From assembly GCA_028288765.1 (NCBI GenBank), contig JAQGHQ010000013.1, positions 1-64,000 of the forward strand: a stretch of 64,000 nt of DNA, in the 5' to 3' direction. Shown piece by piece: positions 30,231 through 39,624 of the stretch (its first letter is position 1; every line of letters begins with the position of its first letter). The notes beneath the pieces are model-generated. The model saw only the letters and a list, made by a program, of their open reading frames with translations, was not told the DNA's origin and did no database searches. The position numbers and the translations under genes were made by a program. This DNA comes from Gemmataceae bacterium (GTDB lineage: Bacteria; Planctomycetota; Planctomycetia; Gemmatales; Gemmataceae).

Positions 30231-31410
30231 AGCGGGTGAGTTCCTCGTACACCCGGACGTACTGTTCCACCATCCGACCGACCCCGTACCGCTCAGTCGC
30301 ACGGGCCCGGCCCGCGTCCCCCATCGCGGTCGCCCGGGCCGGGTCGTGGAGCAGGGCGTGAGTCCGGGCCGCGATATGGGCCCGGTCACCGGGGCCCACG
30401 AGGAACCCGGTTCCGCCCTCCGCCACCACTTCGGCGAGGTCCGGAGTCTTCCACCCGACCACCGGCCGACCGGCCGCCATCGCCTCAAGCGCGAGGTTCA
30501 CACCGCCCCGGTCGTGCGTCACCCAGACAACCTCGGCCAGCCCCAAAACCCCCGGCAGGTTCGGGTGCGATCCGGGGAACCGGACCCGGAAGTCGTCGAA
30601 CCCGACCGCCCGGCCGAACGCCTCCAACCCGGCGCGGTCGGGCCCTTCCCCGAAAACGAGCAGGTAGAGGTCCGGGAACTCGTACCGGAGCATGTCGAAG
30701 GCCCAGATCGCCGTCTTCAACCCGGAGCTCGGTTCCACCCGGCCGGCGGTGACGATCAGCCGGGCGGTGGGGGGGAGACCCAGGCCGCGCAGAAACTCGT
30801 CGCGGGCGGGCGGGGCGGTGGGTGTGACGGCCGGGCCGATTCGGGTGAGCGGATCGGTCGGGACCCCGAGCCGGCGGTACCGCTCCGCGTCGGCCCAGGT
30901 CGTGGGGACGACGCGGTCGGCCCGCCGAAGACACCGGGCGGTCAGCCAGCCGGCCACCCCGCTACTCGGGGCCGCGGACGCGGACACGACCAGCCGCGGC
31001 GCGGTCCCGCCATCCGATCCCGCCCGGGTCACGAGGCGGCCGGCCCAGACCGCCGGCGGGCCCCAGGCATGCACTACCGCGGGGCCCACAGCTGCCACCA
31101 CACCGCGCAGTTCTCGCAGCCCGCGGAAGTCGATCAGGTGCCGCAACGGAAGCGCGCGGACGGTGATGCCGGCGGTCCGGAGCGACCCCGCGGCGGGCGT
31201 GTCCGCCGGCCCGAGCACCCCGACCTCGATGCGGAACCGGTCCCGCGGCAGACCGGCGGCTAGCAGCTGGAGCTGGCGTGCGGCCCCGGTCGGACCGAGG
31301 TCGGAAGCGAGGAAGAAGACCGACAGCGAAGGGTGTTGAATTTCGGAGTCCAAGGTTCGAGTGTTGCTGGGGTGAGGGCCGTGTGCGGCACCGGCCGGCC
31401 GGTGCCGCAC
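30229..31410 (-). CDS. Family 4-like glycosyltransferase
   Basis: This protein of up to 393 residues has a GT-B fold. The N-terminal domain starts VFFLASDLGPTGAARQLQLLAAGLP (glycine-rich loop). The C-terminal domain has TAGRVEPSSGLKTAIWAFDML and LAEVVWVTHDRGGVNLALEAMAAGRPVVGWKTPDLAEVV, with E-x7-E-like acceptor/donor motifs (EAMAAGRPVV). The GTG at 31410 is inside a 28-bp perfect palindrome and encodes an N-terminal stretch unlike the family. A TTG near 31353 is an alternative start. Sugar and acceptor are unknown. It is 27 bases from hpt on the same strand. Confidence 0.8.
   Translation of the reverse strand: MRHRPAGAAHGPHPSNTRTLDSEIQHPSLSVFFLASDLGPTGAARQLQLLAAGLPRDRFRIEVGVLGPADTPAAGSLRTAGITVRALPLRHLIDFRGLRELRGVVAAVGPAVVHAWGPPAVWAGRLVTRAGSDGGTAPRLVVSASAAPSSGVAGWLTARCLRRADRVVPTTWADAERYRRLGVPTDPLTRIGPAVTPTAPPARDEFLRGLGLPPTARLIVTAGRVEPSSGLKTAIWAFDMLRYEFPDLYLLVFGEGPDRAGLEAFGRAVGFDDFRVRFPGSHPNLPGVLGLAEVVWVTHDRGGVNLALEAMAAGRPVVGWKTPDLAEVVAEGGTGFLVGPGDRAHIAARTHALLHDPARATAMGDAGRARATERYGVGRMVEQYVRVYEELTR
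31383..31410. repeat. 28-bp perfect palindrome
   Basis: The 28 bases are identical to their own reverse complement: 14-base half-sites GTGCGGCACCGGCC and GGCCGGTGCCGCAC. Its end supplies the GTG proposed as the start of the GT4 gene. CCGAACCCGAAA-type direct repeats follow at 31411-31437. Confidence 0.85.
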
Positions 31411-31437
31411 TCCGAACCCGAAACTCCGAACCCGAAA

Positions 31438-31953
31438 TTACCCCCCGGCGGGGAGGACCCCGACGTAGGGCAAGTGCCGGTACTCGTCGTTGTAGTCGAG
31501 CCCGTACCCGACCACGAACTTGTCCGGGATAGTGAACCCGACGAAGTCCGGCTCGAACGGCACCTCCTGCCGGCCGATCTTCCGCAACAGCACCCCGACC
31601 TTGACCGACTCGGCCCCGCGGTCGACCAGATGGGCGACCACCCGGGTGAGGGTCTTTCCCGTGTCCAGGATGTCGTCGAGGACCAGGACATGCCGGCCTG
31701 TCAGGTCGGGCAGGAAGTCGTCCCGGATGACGAGCTGGCCCGGGGCCGTGGCGGTCCCGCGGTAGCTGGAGGCGGTCAGGAACGCGACCCGCAGCGGGAG
31801 GTCGATCCGCCGGATCAGGTCGGCCATGAACACGACACACCCGGTCAGGATGCCGACCGCGGTGACCGGCCGCCCGGCGTACGCCCGGGCGATCTCCCCG
31901 GCCATCCGGTCGATCCGGGTGCGAAGGTCGTCCGCGGTGATGAGCATTTCCAT
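31438..31953 (-). CDS. hpt: Hypoxanthine phosphoribosyltransferase
   Basis: This 171-residue enzyme has the PRPP-binding motif VLVLDDILDTGKTL and the IGRQEVPFEPDFVGFTIPDKFVVGYGLDYN C-terminal loop that binds the purine. The N-terminal flap ITADDLRTRIDRMAGEIARAY and the strand AVGILTGCVVFMADLIRRID are also typical. It makes IMP (and GMP) by purine salvage. The start may be ATG 31953 or 31947. It lies directly upstream of the GT4 gene. purD and purN are nearby in the chromosome (40-42 kb) but not in the same operon. Confidence 0.95.
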   Translation of the reverse strand: MEMLITADDLRTRIDRMAGEIARAYAGRPVTAVGILTGCVVFMADLIRRIDLPLRVAFLTASSYRGTATAPGQLVIRDDFLPDLTGRHVLVLDDILDTGKTLTRVVAHLVDRGAESVKVGVLLRKIGRQEVPFEPDFVGFTIPDKFVVGYGLDYNDEYRHLPYVGVLPAGG

Positions 31954-32140
31954 CGGTCGCCTCGGCTCTGGGGAGGACAGTTAGTTTCAAGCCCGGGGGG
32001 GGAAGTTTCAAGCTCCCATCCGATAGCGGCGGCGGGGCAATAGACTGAACCCGGCTCCCGAATAGCGTGTCGGTGTCCGACCGGGCCGACCGCGGTGTCG
32101 AACCTTGCCCCCCTGAGCCCTGGAACGGGGAAGTCGTCCT

Positions 32141-32701
32141 ATGGCCAAGCGTCTCGATCAGATTCTGGTGATCGACATCGAATCGACGTGCTGGGAAGGG
32201 GGGTTCCCGCCGAAGGGGGAGGCCAACGACATCATCGAGATCGGGCTCTGCCCGCTCGAACTGAGTACCGGCCGGCGGCTGGAGAAGCGGAGCATTCTGG
32301 TCCGCCCGGAGCGGTCCACGGTCGGTAGGTTCTGTACCGACCTGACGACGCTGACGCAGGAGCAGGTGGCCGGCGGGGTCGCGTTCAAAGACGCGTGCAA
32401 GCTCCTCGAAGATGAGTACCTCTCGACCGAACGGCTGTGGGCGAGCTTCGGAGACTACGACCGCCGGCAGTTCGACAAACAGTGCCGCGAACAGGGGATA
32501 CGGTATCCGTTCGGGCCCAGCCACTTGAACGTGAAGACCCTTTGTTCGATTTCCCGGGGACTCCAGAACGAGGTGGGCTTACCCCAGGCGATGGCCTTGT
32601 ACGGACTGTCCCTGGAAGGGACACACCACCGCGGACACGACGACGCCTGGAACATAGCCGGGGTTCTGTGGGAACTCCTGAAAAAGCTCCGCGGGAAGTA
32701 G
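32141..32701 (+). CDS. DEDDh-type 3'-5' exonuclease
   Basis: This 186-residue protein has ExoI in ILVIDIESTCWEGG (D-x-E), ExoII in WASFGDYDRRQFDKQC (with D), and ExoIII in GTHHRGHDDAWNIAGVLWELL (H...D). This is the KapD/ERI-1-like subgroup of short DEDDh exonucleases. No partner domain is fused. A second, truncated copy of the C-terminal 58 residues lies at 36001-36177, in degenerate DNA. Nucleic-acid preference is not predictable. It stands alone, 187 bases from hpt. Confidence 0.9.
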   Translation: MAKRLDQILVIDIESTCWEGGFPPKGEANDIIEIGLCPLELSTGRRLEKRSILVRPERSTVGRFCTDLTTLTQEQVAGGVAFKDACKLLEDEYLSTERLWASFGDYDRRQFDKQCREQGIRYPFGPSHLNVKTLCSISRGLQNEVGLPQAMALYGLSLEGTHHRGHDDAWNIAGVLWELLKKLRGK

Positions 32702-32880
32702 CTCGTGTCTTGCGCCGACTCGACCGAGTTCAATCGCCCGGCGGCGTGCGGCCCGGCGGGGTAGTTTTCGAAGGAGCCAGACGTCACCCGGGCGGAGGAC
32801 GGGCGGAAGAGGCGTGTCCGCAACTCCCGGGCCGAGCCCGCCAGGGGCACCGAGCCGCCCCGACCGGGTGGGCGGGCCGC

Positions 32881-34692
32881 TCACCCCGGCAGGGGCGGAA
32901 GGGTCACCTCCGTGACGGACTCGCCGACCGGCCCGGTGACGAGGAACAGACGCGGGGGCGGTTCGCCATCACCGGCATCGGCCACCGCCCAGACGCCCGT
33001 CCAGGTCGCATTCCCGCCGACCCCCCGCTCGACCGTGGTCAGGCGACGGTAAGCGGTCGCGATCGGGATCACCCGGCCGTCCCGGACCGCCACGAGCCGG
33101 ACTACCGGCTCCGCGCCGGGCCGCGGCTTCCCCTGGGCCACGGCGCTCAAGAACCAGCACGGGCGGCCGGGGCCGCGGGCGGCCGGGGTGAGCCGGGGGT
33201 CACTCTCCGCGCCGGTCAAGGCGCCCGTCGGGGCCGCGGTCATCCGCAGGGAACACCCCAGGAGCCACGGCGTCGGCGGACCGGCGGGCTGTTCGCCCCG
33301 CAACACTGCCGCGACCCGCTCGGCCGCCCACCTGTCCTCGGCCGCGGCCGCAGCCGCGCGCCGTTCGAGGATGAGCGTGTTCCCCCCCACGACGAGCGCG
33401 ACGGCGAGGAGGACTGCGATCGGCGCCCCCGACCCGATCCCCAGCCGGGCGGCGCCCGCCTGGACCGCGGACCCGACCCCCGCGAACACGAAGAGGAGGA
33501 ACGGGATGCAGAACACGATCAGGTTCAGGTGGGCGTGGACGGCCATGTGGTTGACGGCGAGCACCTGCCACGACATCGCCCCGACGAACCCGATCGCCCC
33601 CGCCGGCACCAGCGCGACGACCTCCCGCGGGACCCGCGGGCGGGCCACCAGGGCGGCCGCCGCCAGCGCCACCGCCGCCAGCACCACCGCCCCCAGGCTC
33701 AACACGAACCGGCCCGCCCCCCACGTCTGCGGGGACGCCACCGCCGGGAGCCAGAAGTAATTCGCCAGGCACCGAGCCCACGGGCGCACGCGCGGCGGCA
33801 GGAAGGTCGGGTCCGGGGCGAGGAGGAAGTGCGCCACTTCCCCCCTCTCGTCGTGCGCCCCGGTCCGCTGGGCGGCCCGCTCCCGGATGACGGCGAGGCC
33901 GTCCTCGCCCGTGGCGGCGGAGATCTGCCGGGCGTGGAACCCCAGGGCGGCGGCAAACCCGACGGTGCCGACGGCCCAGACCGCGAGCGACTTGACCGCC
34001 CACGCCCGCACCCGCTCGCCGGCCGCGGTCGCGTGATAGCCCAGCGCCGCGACCGGGGCCAGAATGACCGTCGTGACGTACTCGTACCCGCAGAGGCACT
34101 TCACGCAGACCAGCCCGGCGATCGCCCCGAGCAGCGCGACGAACCGGCCGCGGGACCGACATGCCCAGGGGTACAGGAACCAGGCGGCGAGGAACGGCCC
34201 GAGGAGCAGGAACGGGACCCAGTACAGCGACGGGGCGAATGGGAGGAGGATCGGGACGCATGCCGTCAGGGCCGCCGCCACGTCCCCCGCGAGCGGCCCC
34301 AGCCGCCGGCCGGCCGACGCCAAGAACGCCGCCAGGGAGAGGGCCGTCAGCCCGGCGAACACCCCGGCCGCGACCCGGGCGAACGCCGGCCCCCCCGCCG
34401 CGCCGGGGACCGCCGCGAGCACCTCCCCCTGCAACCCGTACTGCGACCGGTAGGGCAGCTCGCGCCCCGCACGCCAGTCCCACTGCGTCAAGCCCGACGG
34501 GCCGCCGGGGTCGTGCGCCAACCGGTTCATCACGAGGGCGGAATCGTACCCGAGATAGCCGGTGCGGAACTCCCCCGCGCAGCTCTCGACCGACTCCGGC
34601 ACGCAGAACAGGTTGTGCGCGAAACTCCCGTACAGCAGGGCGGTGTACGCGAGGAGCCGCAGCATCGCGGGCCGGCGGGGTTCGGGCGTCAT
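32881..34692 (-). CDS. Polytopic membrane protein, GT-C-like
   Basis: This 603-residue protein has about ten predicted membrane helices (for example LLAYTALLYGSFAHNLF, VFAGLTALSLAAFLASAG, LALAAAALVARP-flanked helices, and LIVFCIPFLLFVFAGVGSAV). An outside loop after the first helix has FRTGYLGYDSALVMNRL. The C-terminal 150 residues are soluble and beta-rich. The layout suggests a GT-C-type glycosyltransferase or envelope membrane protein, but the usual catalytic DD/DE motif is not clear. The start may be 34692 or 34665. The 5' gap to 34999 holds no gene. Function is inferred only from topology. Confidence 0.55.
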   Translation of the reverse strand: MTPEPRRPAMLRLLAYTALLYGSFAHNLFCVPESVESCAGEFRTGYLGYDSALVMNRLAHDPGGPSGLTQWDWRAGRELPYRSQYGLQGEVLAAVPGAAGGPAFARVAAGVFAGLTALSLAAFLASAGRRLGPLAGDVAAALTACVPILLPFAPSLYWVPFLLLGPFLAAWFLYPWACRSRGRFVALLGAIAGLVCVKCLCGYEYVTTVILAPVAALGYHATAAGERVRAWAVKSLAVWAVGTVGFAAALGFHARQISAATGEDGLAVIRERAAQRTGAHDERGEVAHFLLAPDPTFLPPRVRPWARCLANYFWLPAVASPQTWGAGRFVLSLGAVVLAAVALAAAALVARPRVPREVVALVPAGAIGFVGAMSWQVLAVNHMAVHAHLNLIVFCIPFLLFVFAGVGSAVQAGAARLGIGSGAPIAVLLAVALVVGGNTLILERRAAAAAAEDRWAAERVAAVLRGEQPAGPPTPWLLGCSLRMTAAPTGALTGAESDPRLTPAARGPGRPCWFLSAVAQGKPRPGAEPVVRLVAVRDGRVIPIATAYRRLTTVERGVGGNATWTGVWAVADAGDGEPPPRLFLVTGPVGESVTEVTLPPLPG

Positions 34693-34999
34693 ACGACCTT
34701 CCGGGGGCGGTCGTCTCCCTGCGGACGGCCGGGTGCGGGTGTATCGTCCGCTCGTTCGTCACCGCATGAGGCGAACGCCCCGTTGTAGGTCGCTGCCCCT
34801 GCCAAACCGACAGTCCGCACGGGCGCCCGCTGCGTCATCCTGGGAGAATCGCGTCCCTTGCGAAGCCGCGGCTCGGCGCAACGCCTGCAGACCGTTACAC
34901 TTCCCGAGACAGTTGCCCATGGGCACGGTTCTTGCTTGTCCCCGGCACACGGATTCCCGTTGACCCGATTCGACCCTACCAGAGATGCCGCGATGGGGC
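34693..34999. other. 307-base stretch without a gene
   Basis: No convincing ORF, RNA gene or strong repeat was found. It borders the degenerate region at 35000-36177 and may be part of the same decay. No clear promoter for the minus-strand membrane-protein gene can be named. Confidence 0.5.
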
Positions 35000-35596
35000 T
35001 CAAGCCGGGTGAGGCGGCCGCCGGTCACTGAACGCCCGAATCTTCAGCCGGTCCCGTTTCACCCTCACCGCCTGGACCGCCCGCCCGACCCGCTTCGCGA
35101 TCACCTCATCACGGTCCGTCCCGAGCAGGGCGAGCTGATCGGCGGTCCACCCATCATCCGCCCACCGCGGCCCCGGCCGCAACCCGAGTTCCTTCGACAG
35201 CTCGGCCCTCCGGTCTCGCTCCTCGTCGGTCCACTCCTTCGCCCTCATCCCCTCGGCCCCGGCCCGGCTCGCCTTAAGGTGAGCGGCTTTGCTCCCGGGG
35301 GTCGGGAGCTTCCCGCGCGTGGTGAACCGCTTCCGCCAGTTCCAAGCCGCGTGCGATCCGACCCCGAACCAGTGCATGAGGGCGGCCGCGATCTCCGTCC
35401 GGATCGCCCGGACGAGGATCTCGTTGACCCAGAGCCCAGACCCGCCCTGGGTTTCCCGTGCTCATACCCGGGGCCACGGAATCCGCCCGTCGTGGATGCC
35501 GGTCACGACACAGTCACAGTCCCGGTACAGGCAGGTGACGACGTCGCCCTTTTGGACCGAGGGCGGGGTGTATCTGCCGATGAGGAGCGGGAACAT
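35000..35596 (-). pseudogene. Broken copy of a planctomycete family gene with an in-frame TGA
   Basis: One frame of 199 codons runs from ATG 35596 (MFPLLIGRYTPPSVQKGD, then VVTCLYRDCDCVVTGIHDGRIPWPRV) through a TGA at 35462-35464 into LWVNEILVRAIRTEIAAALMHWFGV, and ends with WTADQLALLGTDRDEVIAKR and AVRVKRDRLKI. Both halves fit one Gemmataceae family with an N-terminal beta segment, a WRK-helix segment and a C-terminal HTH-like WT..ELALLGT unit. The TGA lies where relatives have a non-redox residue, so a nonsense mutation (for example CGA to TGA) is likelier than Sec. Family function unknown. Confidence 0.6.
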
Positions 35597-35610
35597 AGGC
35601 CACAGTGTCT

Positions 35611-35919
35611 TTACCAAGCGCGGGAGATGCCTTCAGGCCAGAGGGGCCCAAGAGGTCCGCCATCGGATGTGTCTTCCGGCTCACCAATCTCTGGATAGCA
35701 GTGCGTCTGGAGGCGGACGAGCCCTTCATAGTCGCGAAGCATGGCTTGGTACGCGGGTCCCGGATGGGGTAGAGCAGAATGCGCCATCGACAGGATTGCG
35801 GATGGATACAAGCCCCGAAGGTGAACCGAATCCCCGTCGGCTTGGCCGTGGGAACTGAACCGCAGGTACGAATACGCGACCGGCGGGCCGATTTGCGGTA
35901 CGGATTTGGCGGCTGTCAT
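35611..35919 (-). pseudogene. Remnant of a serine recombinase N-terminus
   Basis: The frame starts MTAAKSVPQIGPPVAYSYLR and continues with FSSHGQADGD, which is the start of resolvase/invertase-type recombinases (YSYLRFSSPGQAEGDS is the usual form, with the catalytic Ser in the FSS element). After about 33 residues the match ends; the next 69 residues (HLRGLYPSAILSMAHSALPHP and so on) are not recombinase-like. The domain body, the rest of the catalytic region and the DNA-binding part are missing. It is a chimeric scar of a former mobile element. Confidence 0.55.
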
Positions 35920-36000
35920 CGCCCTATCTCCCCGGGACGGACGTGAACGATTCCCCGGAAGAATAGGCCACCCCTGGGGTGGGTCGGATTCAATGCAATT

Positions 36001-36177
36001 AAACTGAACGTGAAGACCTTGTTCGCGGTCGGGCGCGGGCTGCCGGCGGAAGTCGGTCTGCCCCAGGCGGTGGCCCTGTCCGGCCTGAACCTCGAAGGCA
36101 CCCATCACCGCGGGCACGACGACGCCTGGAACATCGCCGGGGTGCTCGCCGAATTGCTACAGCGTCTCCGCAAGTAA
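36001..36177 (+). pseudogene. C-terminal fragment of a DEDDh exonuclease paralogue
   Basis: The 58 codons read KLNVKTLFAVGRGLPAEVGL, then PQAVALSGLNLEGTHHRGHDDAWNIAGVLAELLQRLRK and TAA. This aligns with residues 130-186 of the intact exonuclease at 32141-32701, including the HRGHDD ExoIII motif, with roughly 70 per cent identity by eye. No N-terminal part is present upstream; the match begins abruptly near 36001. The last 21 bases overlap the 3' end of the GT-like gene on the other strand. Confidence 0.85.
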
Positions 36178-37662
36178 CGGCGATCGCTGCCGGACGGCGG
36201 GGCGGGCAAGCCGCCCGCCCCGGACCGCCGGTTCCGGTCCTGTCGGGCCGGTCCGGATCGCCAGCCAGAGCGGGACTACCAGCATCAGGACCGCGTTCAA
36301 CAGGTGTGACTGGTAGACGAACGTGATCGACAGGAGATTGGCGACCCCGAGCCCGAGCACGGCCCGGCGGAGTCGACTGCCGGCCGGGAGCCAGACGGCG
36401 AGCGGGAGGACCATCCCGAGATACCACGCATGGTATTTCGGACTCGCCAGGATGGCCCCGAGCAGGATCAAGACCGCATCCCGGGCGAGCCCACCGGCCT
36501 CCCCCCGCCCCCGGCGCACGCGGTCGACCAGGACCACCGCGATGAAGACCGCGAACGCCCCCCAAAACGCCCCCTTGACCGCCCCGAAGAAGACCGCGGC
36601 GGATCTGTCCCCCGCCGGTAGCAGCTTCACCGCCACCTCGTACGGGAACACCACGATCGAGGCGAGCGAGTTGTGGACTACCGTCAGATTGCCCCCCATC
36701 CGGTGCAGGTACGAGGTGTCGAACCCGTCGCGGTAGGGCCACCAGCAGGCGACGCACAGCCCGGCCGCCGCCGCGCAGCTGGTCGCCGTCCGGCCCCACC
36801 CGACCCGGCGGACGGAAGCGAGGAAGAAGAACGGGACCAAGATCACGGACAGATATTTGACTAGCCCGGCGGCGGCGAGGGCCGGGAAAACAACCAGCCA
36901 CCGCCCGCGGGCGAACCCGAGGACCGCCAGCCCCACCCCGAGCGCGAACTGGAGGTCGTTGTGGGCGTTCGACACGCCGTGGAGGAGAAGCAGCGGGTTC
37001 CAGAGCACGAGGTACGCCCCGCGGAGCGGGTCCGGCCGGCGGAGCGCCCGGCCGACGGCCCAGGCGACCGCCCCGAGGGCCAGGACGGTCCCCGCCGCGA
37101 CGGTCTTCAGGATGGCGACCACGGCCGCGTGGTCCCGGCCGCCGATTTCACACGCGACCCGCGTTTCCAGGGCGAACAGGAACCCGTAGGAGCACGGGAC
37201 GAATTGCCACTCCTGGCGGAACATCGGGTCGGTCAGCCAGTTCGGGGTCTCGAACAGGCGGGTGCGGTACGGGTTCACCCCGTATTCGGCCTGCTGCCAC
37301 CCGATGTTGACGTAGACGTAGAGATCGGTGGAGTGGAAGGCCGGGACGGCGGCAGCGGAGGCGGTCAGGACGACCGCGTATCCCGCGACCACCCGTCTGA
37401 CCCGGCGCGATTCCGGGACAGACCGCAACGCCCGATACCCGACCGCGAAGGCGGCCAGGAGGCCCAACGCCAGCGCCCAGCGGACGAGCTCCGAGACGGC
37501 CGCAGTCGTGCCGCCGGAAAAGGTAAAGTATCCGGCCGCGAGCAGGTACAGGGCGACGCCCCCCGTCCCGGCGACGTGGAGATCGCGGAACGGTCGGTCG
37601 GGACGGCGGGATGAGATGGCGGCACCGGTCGAGTTGAGGATGTCGAATAGGGGAACACGCAC
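36157..37662 (-). CDS. Polyprenol-phosphate-dependent mannosyltransferase-like membrane protein (GT-C)
   Basis: This 501-residue protein has about twelve membrane helices. The segment HSTDLYVYVNIGWQQAEYGVNPYRTRLF (about 113-140) is like the D-x-Y-Y loop and ENPY-type motif of MptB/GT87-type mannosyltransferases, in which a conserved Asp lies in the first periplasmic loop. Other helices are VHNSLASIVVFPYEV and LASPKYHAWYLGMVLPLAVWLP, the latter typical of this family. It would transfer a sugar from a lipid carrier outside the membrane. Acceptor unknown. It is downstream of the metal-ABC genes on the same strand, but probably not functionally linked. Confidence 0.7.
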   Translation of the reverse strand: MRVPLFDILNSTGAAISSRRPDRPFRDLHVAGTGGVALYLLAAGYFTFSGGTTAAVSELVRWALALGLLAAFAVGYRALRSVPESRRVRRVVAGYAVVLTASAAAVPAFHSTDLYVYVNIGWQQAEYGVNPYRTRLFETPNWLTDPMFRQEWQFVPCSYGFLFALETRVACEIGGRDHAAVVAILKTVAAGTVLALGAVAWAVGRALRRPDPLRGAYLVLWNPLLLLHGVSNAHNDLQFALGVGLAVLGFARGRWLVVFPALAAAGLVKYLSVILVPFFFLASVRRVGWGRTATSCAAAAGLCVACWWPYRDGFDTSYLHRMGGNLTVVHNSLASIVVFPYEVAVKLLPAGDRSAAVFFGAVKGAFWGAFAVFIAVVLVDRVRRGRGEAGGLARDAVLILLGAILASPKYHAWYLGMVLPLAVWLPAGSRLRRAVLGLGVANLLSITFVYQSHLLNAVLMLVVPLWLAIRTGPTGPEPAVRGGRLARPAVRQRSPLLAETL

Positions 37663-37752
37663 GCGCCACCACTCCGCATTTTTGGGAGAGTACGCTAATT
37701 CTTCGGTCGGGGGAAGATGGAGAGGTAAACGAGGGGACAGGGGAAAAGGAAC

Positions 37753-38589
37753 TCAGCTGGTTACGGCGGCCGGAATGACCGCTCGATCCCCGTAGGCGGC
37801 CCGGAGGTTCTCCGCGGTAAATACCTCAGCGGTACGTCCGGTCGCGATCTTCCGCACGTTCAGGAGCGTCGCCCAGTCGAAATATTCTGGGACGGTCTGA
37901 AGATCGTGGTGGACGACCAGCACCGTCCGCCCGCGGGCCCGCAGGTCGCGCAGGACGTCAACGATCGCCCGCTCGGTCACCGCATCGACCCCCTGGAACG
38001 GCTCGTCCATGAGGTAAACTGAGGCATCCTGCGCCAGTGCCCGGGCCAGGAACACACGCTGCTGCTGCCCGCCCGAAAGTTGGCCGATCTGCCGCCCGGC
38101 GAAGTCTTCCATGCCAACCCGACCGAGAGCGGCGGCGGCCTCCGCCCGCTCCTTGACCCCGGGCCGGCGGAACCACCCCAGCCGGCCGTAAGTGCCCATT
38201 ATCACGACGTCCAGCACGGTGGTCGGGAAATCCCAGTCGACGGTCCCGCGCTGGGGGACATAGGCGACCGTGAGCGACCGCGGGGAATACGGCTTCCCGA
38301 GGACAAGCACCTCGCCCGAGATCGGGCGGACGAGCCCGAGCATCGCTTTGATGAGGGTCGTTTTCCCCGCCCCGTTCGGGCCGACCACGGCCATCAGCAC
38401 CCCGGCCGGCACGGTCAGGTCGACGTCCCACAGGACGGGCTTCTCGCCGTAAGCGACGGTGAGATCGTGAATTTCGATTGCTCCAGACGTCGGGCAGGGG
38501 GCCGGTGAGGGGGAGAGGGTAAGAGAGAGAGAGGGGGAAAGTCCGGATCCGGAATCTGTGCCGCGAGTATTGTTGCTCGTACCGGTCAT
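37753..38589 (-). CDS. Zn/Mn-type ABC transporter ATP-binding protein
   Basis: This 278-residue ATPase has Walker A ([10 protein letters not shown]), the signature [15 protein letters not shown], Walker B ([12 protein letters not shown]) and the switch H in VLVVHHDLQ. The segment [28 protein letters not shown] is typical of the MntB/ZnuC-like metal subgroup. The first 36 residues (from [20 protein letters not shown]) are encoded by pyrimidine-rich repeat DNA and are not part of the fold. The start is ATG 38589 with GGAGAGG upstream. It follows the substrate-binding gene by 49 bases. A permease gene is not next to it. Confidence 0.92.
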   Translation of the reverse strand: MTGTSNNTRGTDSGSGLSPSLSLTLSPSPAPCPTSGAIEIHDLTVAYGEKPVLWDVDLTVPAGVLMAVVGPNGAGKTTLIKAMLGLVRPISGEVLVLGKPYSPRSLTVAYVPQRGTVDWDFPTTVLDVVIMGTYGRLGWFRRPGVKERAEAAAALGRVGMEDFAGRQIGQLSGGQQQRVFLARALAQDASVYLMDEPFQGVDAVTERAIVDVLRDLRARGRTVLVVHHDLQTVPEYFDWATLLNVRKIATGRTAEVFTAENLRAAYGDRAVIPAAVTS

Positions 38590-38638
38590 GGTCTTTTCCC
38601 TCTCCCCTTTCTCTCCCCCGCCCCCTCTCCCGTTGTTT

Positions 38639-39595
38639 TCATCGCGCCAGAGCCTCGACTATCACGTCCACGTTGTGCCGGACCATCCCGGGGTATGTAC
38701 CACCGGGCGAGCCGGGCACTCCCAGGGCGTCCGAGAAGAGGGCGTCGTCCCCGCCGACGAGACGGACCGAGTGGCCATAGTCGTTCCGCGCGGTATCGAG
38801 GACCGCTTTTAGCCCGGCATCCGGCACCGACGTCTCGGTGAACACCGCGGGGATCTTCCGCGTTCCGAGGAACTCGGCCAGTTTCTGCCGGTCCGGGGTG
38901 CCGGTCTCGCTGGCCGTGCTCACCCCCTGAAGGCCCTTCACCTCGAACCCGTAGGCCCGGCCGAAGTAACCGAACGCGTCGTGCGACGTGACCAGCACTC
39001 GTTTCTCCGGCGGGACACGGGTCAGCTTCTGCCGGACCTCGGCGTCGAGCGCGGCCAGTTCCTTGAGATAGGCGTCGGCGTTCCGGCGGTACTGGTCCGC
39101 CCCCGCGGGGTCGAGCGCGGCCAGTTCCGCGCGGACACACTCCACGGGCTTCATCCAGAGACGGACGTCGAACCAGACGTGCGGGTCGAACTGGGAGTCG
39201 GGCCCGCCCTCCCCCTCGGCCGGCCGAAGGTCCTCCCGCGGGATGTCCCGGGTGACGGGAACGCCGCGGATGCGGCCCCGCGCCTTCTCGAACGTGTCGG
39301 TCATCTTCCCTTCGAGGTGCAGGCCGCTGAAGAAAACGAGATGGGCCGATTCCAGTTTCCCCCGGTCGCCAGCGGTCGGAAGGTACCGGTGCGGATCGAC
39401 CCCCGCCCCCATCAAGGTCTCGATAGAAACGCGGTCGCCCCCAACGTGTTGGACGACATCGGCAACGAGGGTCGTTGTGCAGACCACCCGGACAGGTGGC
39501 CCAACAAAGGGAGGTGGCCCGCCATTCGCGCACCCGGCAGAGCCGAAACCGACTGCGATGGCGACAGCCGTGACCAGAAGAGCGCGAAAGGACAT
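38639..39595 (-). CDS. Zn/Mn-type ABC transporter substrate-binding lipoprotein
   Basis: This 318-residue protein has a lipoprotein signal with lipobox GSAGC ([13 protein letters not shown]). It is a cluster A-I metal-binding protein: [81 protein letters not shown], and a late acidic ligand in [12 protein letters not shown] and [13 protein letters not shown]. The two DPH motifs and SHDAFGYF supply the His ligands. It captures Zn2+ or Mn2+ outside the cytoplasmic membrane. It is the first gene of the unit, and a candidate operator lies just upstream. Confidence 0.93.
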   Translation of the reverse strand: MSFRALLVTAVAIAVGFGSAGCANGGPPPFVGPPVRVVCTTTLVADVVQHVGGDRVSIETLMGAGVDPHRYLPTAGDRGKLESAHLVFFSGLHLEGKMTDTFEKARGRIRGVPVTRDIPREDLRPAEGEGGPDSQFDPHVWFDVRLWMKPVECVRAELAALDPAGADQYRRNADAYLKELAALDAEVRQKLTRVPPEKRVLVTSHDAFGYFGRAYGFEVKGLQGVSTASETGTPDRQKLAEFLGTRKIPAVFTETSVPDAGLKAVLDTARNDYGHSVRLVGGDDALFSDALGVPGSPGGTYPGMVRHNVDVIVEALAR

Positions 39596-39624
39596 GGCCC
39601 AGATCCCGATGAAAGATAGCCAAG

